Source: Cranoglanis bouderius (Eukaryota > Chordata > Actinopteri > Siluriformes > Cranoglanididae). Taken from it: DNA of 64,000 nucleotides. Position 1 is the first letter of the stretch. The number at the start of each line of letters is the position of its first letter. The stretch covers positions 9,069,755 through 9,133,754 of the forward strand of contig CM042539.1 of NCBI GenBank assembly GCA_023630585.1. The letters are read 5' to 3'. The position numbers and the translations under genes are program-made. Positions 46,098-64,000 of this stretch are shown here, piece after piece. The notes under the pieces are model-generated. The model saw nothing but the letters and a program-made list of their open reading frames with translations, did not search any database and was not told where the DNA came from.

Positions 46098-47470
46098 AGC
46101 TCAGTTACAGCAGTGCTCGCACACCTAACAATATCCTTGGCCTGTAAGTAAAGAATAAAACACTTGGGGGTGTGCTGCCATCTCCTTCATCTTGATGTCA
46201 GAGTTGCAACACAAATATGGACAAGTCGCTTTATTTTCATACAGCGAGCTCCTGAATGCTGCAAAATCACTTCTTCTCAACATTTGCTGAACTGTTATTC
46301 ATGGTCATGGATCTGCCACAGATTTGTGCATTATTTCTCTGGACACACCTGTGTGCAGTGGTGATCCATCACTCCATACTGATTAGATCTGCAATTGTTG
46401 CTCGGTCGTTTCTGTAATCCACAACCTGCCTCAAGCAGAGGTCCCTCCTTTAGGATTCCCAATGAAAGACCTTTGGGATTTACAAATAAACTCAGCAAAA
46501 TTAGATCAAGAATCAGTTTTGGAGAATAATGAACTAGCTCTCTTGGCAGAGACTTAGACCCGGTTACGGTCTCAACAGGAACTTGCAACTTGTCCACAAT
46601 ATGGACTGAGAAAAACAAAAGGAGAGTAACGAAAGAGTGAAAGAGAAACGACAATGGAATCCAGTAACATCTTTCCTTACAGTGGATATAAAAAGTCTAC
46701 ACACCCCTGTTAAAATGGCAGGTTATAAAAATTAAGTGAAAAACAATCAAACATTTTAGGGAAAAATAGGAAAAACCGTATAATAACCTAGTTGCATAAG
46801 TGTGCACACTCCTAAACTAATATTTTGTTGAAGCACCTTTTGATTTTATTACACCACTCAGTCTTTATGGGTAAGAGTCTATCAGCATGGCACATCTCGA
46901 CTTGGCAATATTTTCTCCTCTTTCTTGCAAAAACATTCTAGATCCATCAGATTGTAAGGGCATCTCATGTGCACAGCTCACTTCACCCCACAGATTTTTA
47001 GTTCTTGGTGATGTCACTGTGGTGCTCCATTTACCCCACTTGTTAATGATGGCCTTCACAATGTTCCATGGTACATCTAATGTTTTGTAAACTCTTTTCT
47101 ACCCCTCTACTGATCGTTACTTTTCAACAACTGAGATACCGTACGTGATTTGAAAACTCTTTGCAGACCAGGGCTTCAGCAGTCAGACGAAACCAAGATG
47201 AAGTGAAGCAAATCCGATAGAAACAGCTAATCTTTATTTGGGGTTCATCAGAATAATTTCATTGATGACAGCTGTATGATAAATACTTTTGAACATGTGA
47301 CTGGCTCATTCTCTACACAGCCACACCCACAATTATAAAAGGGTGTGTACACTTATGCAACCAGGTTACCGTAAGTTTATTTTTCCCTAAAATGTTTGTT
47401 TGTTTTTCACTTAATATCTATACTATCTGTAATTTCACACTGAGGGTGGAAAAAGTTCCGACATGATTTA

Positions 47471-48980
47471 CAGGTGCATCTCAATAAATTAGAATGTCGT
47501 GGAAAAGTTCATTTATTTCAGTAATTCACCTCAAATTGTGAAACTCGTGTATTAAATAAATTCAGTGCACACAGACTGAAGTAGTTTAAGTCTTTGGTTC
47601 TTTTAATTGTGATGATTTTGGCTCACGTTTAACAAAAACCCACCAATTCACTATCTCAACAAATTAGAATACTTCATAAGACCAATAAAAAAAAACATAT
47701 TTAGTGAATTGTTGGCCTTCTGGAAAGTATGTTCATTTACTGTACATGTACTCAATACTTGGTAGGGGCTCCTTTTGCTTTAATTACTGCCTCAATTCGG
47801 CGTGGCATGGAGGTGATCAGTTTGTGGCACTGCTGAGGTGGTATGGAAGCCCAGGTTTCTTTGACAGTGGCCTTCAGCTCATCTGCATTTTTTGGTCTCT
47901 TGTTTCTCATTTTCCTCTTGACAATACCCCATAGATTCTCTATGGGGTTCAGGTCTGGTGAGTTTGCTGGCCAGTCAAGCACACCAACACCATGGTCATT
48001 TAATCAACTTTTGGTGCTTTTGGCAGAGTGGGCAGGTGCCAAATCCTGCTGGAAAATGAAATCAGCATCTTCAAAAAGCTGGTCAGCTGAAGGAAGCATG
48101 AAGTGCTCCAAAATTTCTTGGTAAACGGGTGCAGTGACTTTGGTTTTCAAAAAACACAATGGACCAACACCAGCAGATGACATTGCACCCCAAATCATCA
48201 CAGACTGTGGAAACTTAACACTGGACTTCAAGCAACTTGGGCTATGAGCTTCTCCACCCTTCCTCCAGACTCTAGGACCTTGGTTTCCAAATGAAATACA
48301 AAACTTGCTCTCATCTGAAAAGAGGATTTTGGACCACTGGGCAACAGTCCAGTTCTTCTTCTCCTTAGCCCAGGTAAGACGCCTCTGACGTTGTCTGTGG
48401 TTCAGGAGTGGCTTAACAAGAGGAATACGACAACTGTAGCCAAATTCCTTGACACGTCTGTGTGTGATGGCTCTTGATGCCTTGACCCCAGCCTCAGTCC
48501 ATTCCTTGTGAAGTTCACTCAAATTCTTGAATCGATTTTCCTTGACAATCGTCATAAGGCTGCGGTTCTCTCGGTTGGTTGTGCATCTTTTTCTTCCACA
48601 ATTTTTCCTTCCACTCAACTTTCTGTTAACATGCTTGGATACAGCACTCTGTGAACAGCCAGCTTCTTTGGCAATGAATGTTTGTGGCTTACCTAGTGAA
48701 CCAAACTGAGAGACCATTTTGAAGGCTCAGGAAACCTTTGCAAGTGTTTTGAGTTGATTAGCTGATTGGCATGTCACCATATTCTAATTTGTTGAGATAG
48801 TGAATTGGTGGGTTTTTGTTAAATGTGAGCCAAAATTATCACAATTAAGATAACCAAAGACTTAAACTACTTCAGTCTGTGTGCAGTGAATTTATTTAAT
48901 ACACGAGTTTCACAATTTGAGTTGAATTACTGAAATAAACTAACTTTTCCACGACATTCTAATTTATTGAGATGCACCTG
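47471..48980 (-). mobile_element. near-complete Tc1-like transposon, 1510 bp
   Basis: Perfect-looking ends CAGGTGCATCTCAATAAATT and its complement at 48961-48980, flanked by TA target duplications (47469-47470, 48981-48982). Inverted repeats are about 210 bp with few mismatches. The transposase gene fills the middle on the minus strand. It sits inside an older Tc1-like element, so it inserted later. Confidence 0.92.
47752..48717 (-). pseudogene. Tc1-like transposase broken by one in-frame TGA
   Basis: The frame runs from ATG 48717 to a stop at 47754-47752, 321 codons, with a single internal TGA at 48003-48001. N-terminal paired-type helix-turn-helix (AKEAGCSQSAVSKHVNRKL, GRKR hook), then the DDE domain: FSDESKFCISFGNQGPRVWR (first Asp), DFIFQQDLAPAHSAKS (second Asp) and SPDLNPIENLWG (Glu; DD34E spacing). 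The TGA lies where the sequence KSTKS(stop)LNDHGV expects a Trp, so TGG to TGA is the likely change. Otherwise the frame is open. The usual length is about 340 residues. Confidence 0.88.
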
Positions 48981-49438
48981 TATCTCGGTTTCTTTTTTTT
49001 AGATCACAAAAACCCGCCATTTTAACAGGGGTGTGTAGACTGTTTATATCTACTATACTTTTTGGCAAAATGCCTACCAGATTGAGTAACCTAACCTTCC
49101 TGTCTTATAATATTAGTGTTGCTATGTCATAAGTCTTAACATTTATTTAATCATCCTATATTGGTGGAAAAACTATTCAGGCCAAGAAAGACATTGATCA
49201 GAACAGTAGATCCCTGAATGAACTATGGGTACTGGCTTTATTTCTGCCTATAAAAAGTTCCAGAAAGGAAATAAGATCAGTGCCTAAGAGAGGATCATCG
49301 TTGTGGTAAAAGCCACAATGTTTTTATAACCTCCACTGTGGTTTATTACATAGATGGAAAAGTGCAGTTTGAGGTGGTTTCATTTTAACAACAGCGAAAA
49401 AAAATATATATACACATGACAATCAGGTCCGATGAAGG

Positions 49439-49444
49439 TTTATT
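49439..49444 (-). terminator. candidate poly(A) signal of sulf1
   Basis: AATAAA on the minus strand, about 1 kb past the long-tail stop, followed by a T/G-rich stretch (GATTGTCATGTGT). No gene or transposon boundary intervenes, so 50421 to about 49420 is plausibly the 3'UTR. AATAAA is common in AT-rich DNA, so this is tentative. Confidence 0.35.
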
Positions 49445-50421
49445 TCACAACAGCTTCTTGGCTTTCCAGAAGCCAGAATTGTTTCAACACGTCCAATGGA
49501 TTAAAAAAACAGCATTTTATGCATTTTAGTGTAACCAGTCCAGAGATCAACATATTTTACTTCAGCCATAAAATGAGACATTTTTTCTGCCCCCCCACCA
49601 AAAAAAAACAAAAAAAAAAAACCCAACAAAAAAAAACAAAACAAAAGGGAGTGAGAGGATGACTACAGATGCAGAGCAGCACTTGGTTCTGATTTTGGTT
49701 CACAATGGCTACAGTTTACTCTGATCTGCTAATGTCCCAGTCTGATGGTTCAGAAAATCTTGTGAACATGGTCATGTGCATGTGTATTCATTATATGTAC
49801 ACTACATACAGCTGCAGAACCATTCCATTAGTTGGTTTCACCGTATAATCTCAAAACTGTGACTAAAAAAAAAATGTGCTCAAGCAGGGTGTAATACTGT
49901 AAACCTACATGTTAATGAACAGAAAACAAACACCTTCTTCTATATAATGACTAATGCATAAAAAAAAAAAAATCTGAATGGCATTTTAAAATTAAAGGCA
50001 ATGGAAAAAAATCTAGATTTCTTAGGACTGTTGTTCTGTGCTCTCAGGTTGAAGCCTGGTGTCCTCCATGTACTGTTGAGATGGTCAGTCTTTGAGAAAG
50101 TGCATTAAACCTTTCACCATGCTTTCTTTTGTGGTTCTTTTATGTCTGAGTGCAATGGTTTCGCCAACAGAACTTGCAATCCTTTACAAAAATACATTAT
50201 AAACCCAACATTTAAGCTGCATTAAGGCTCTTGATCTCTAAATACATATATAGGCATATCTTACAAAACACATAACACTGATTTCTAATAAATGAAAGTA
50301 AAAAAAACAAACAAAAAAAAACCAATAAAATTATGTTTCATAATATGATATTTATCTCTGAGCTCCAACACTTGGTGTCTCTGAGCACAAATGGCTTCGG
50401 GTCTTCTTTTTTTTTTTTTCC

Positions 50422-63290
<12,869 letters not shown>

Positions 63291-63334
63291 CTGTGGAACA
63301 TAACAGTACTGAGGTCAGTAAAAGAGGTAATAAC

Positions 63335-63440
63335 GTCAGTGGTAGTTCACTGGTTAAATGTCTGTGGTAATGACTGCAAGTTTGCACATTCAAATCCCAG
63401 AACTGCCAAAGAGCCACTGTCGAACCTTAAACCCTGATAA
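63335..63440 (+). repeat. tRNA-derived SINE, diverged
   Basis: GGTAGTTCACTGGTTAAATG (A-box-like), CACATTCAAATCCCAG (B-box-like), then GAGCCACTGTCGAACCTTAA. It is in the sulf1 intron upstream of 63290. Confidence 0.55.
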
Positions 63441-63802
63441 AAAACTGACAGGACAGCAACCTGCCTTTAAAGTCACTAAGGAGAGCAGGCAAGTATGATG
63501 TACATGAGTCCAAGGCAAAAAGGGCTTTCAAATAAAGAAAAACAAAATTAGTATAAAATAATTTCATAGCTTCGTAGTAGACGTTGGGATTTTTCCTACC
63601 CAACCATATCATTTGTGTTCATCAATTCCATTAAATAGTATTAATAGAAAAATCACACAATTGAGAGGTCATATTTAGTTATACTTTTGAGAGAAAGTAT
63701 AAACTAACAATAAACCATTAAAAAAAACAAAAAAAAATCTATAAAAAGTTATTATGAAGACATGAATTTATTTAACAAAATGTTAAATAGGATTAAAAAG
63801 TA

Positions 63803-63916
63803 AAGAATAAAATGTGGGGGTGTGCTGTTATAGGAAAATAATCAACAGTGCGATGCACCCAGATGTGAAGCGGAGTTGATTATTTATGATTAGTGTTTTA
63901 TTCCTCTTATACCACA
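63803..63916. repeat. solo palindromic head of the MITE-like family
   Basis: AGAATAAAATGTGGGGGTGT..ATAGGAAAATAATCAAC and GTTGATTATTTATG..AGTGTTTTATTCCTCTTATA are near-complementary arms around a roughly 30-bp centre. Confidence 0.55.
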
Positions 63917-64000
63917 AAAAAGATTTTTTGCATCTTGTTCAGCTTAATTAATTAGAATGAGCTAGAGTAACGCGATTTTTGAATATTTTATCACAGCTTA

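Larger units (their letters stand above)
46680..49055 (-). mobile_element. internally deleted Tc1-like element carrying a nested Tc1-like element
   Basis: The left end CAGTGGATATAAAAAGTCTA and the right end ..GTGTGTAGACTGTTTATATC form inverted repeats, with TA at both flanks. The interior (GCACCTTTTGATTTTATTAC, TTCCATGGTACATCTAATG, the 'accaggttac' subterminal part) matches a common vertebrate Tc1-like family whose transposase reads on the minus strand. Most of the coding region is missing, apparently joined at about 47000 (CACAGATTTTT|AGTTCTTGG). A second element (47471-48980) is inserted near its right end. Confidence 0.8.
41330..49430. other. intergenic region between sulf1 and slco5a1
   Basis: About 8 kb, largely DNA transposons (41809-43218, 46680-49055), SINEs (44232-45122) and a microsatellite. 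The unique-looking remainder (43220-44220, 45130-46670) shows no coding signal. Confidence 0.6.

Overview
The window is nuclear DNA of a ray-finned fish. Evidence: two vertebrate genes split by long AT-rich introns, many Tc1-like transposons with TIRs of roughly 200 bp, tRNA-derived SINEs of the teleost type, many short inverted-repeat elements and long microsatellites. The repeat mix resembles what I recall of catfishes, but that is an inference. There are no bacterial operons, CRISPR arrays or viral genes.

Both genes read on the minus strand. From 63290 down to about 49.4 kb is the 3' part of sulf1, a heparan sulfate 6-O-endosulfatase: ten exons covering the end of the hydrophilic domain, the conserved C-terminal domain and the tail. 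From about 41.3 kb down to 532 is the 5' two thirds of slco5a1, an organic anion transporter family member: one untranslated and six coding exons, 609 codons. All exon joins given here were checked by hand for GT..AG and reading phase. The N-terminal catalytic half of sulf1 lies right of the window and the last transmembrane segments of slco5a1 lie left of it. SULF1 and SLCO5A1 are also neighbours in human, which supports both names.

The most interesting point is the sulf1 3' end. The last exon has two acceptor AGs 7 nt apart (exon start 51470 or 51463). The first gives a short tail that resembles the known Sulf C-terminus and stops 10 codons later. The second opens a 346-codon frame with N-glycosylation sequons, an 18-bp repeat (8 units) and a 114-bp duplication, all in multiples of three. 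The same long frame is also reached by skipping the two preceding small exons.

The 8 kb between the genes, and the introns, are filled with transposons. At 46680-49055 an internally deleted Tc1-like element carries a second, almost complete Tc1-like element (47471-48980) whose transposase is broken by one in-frame TGA. Two related Tc1 copies (41809 and 54434) lie in the same orientation on either side of the sulf1 3' end. The 25 kb slco5a1 intron (14323-39333) holds several foldback elements and a 1.1 kb degenerate CATCC array. A ZNF143/THAP11-type motif marks the likely slco5a1 promoter at 41307-41326.
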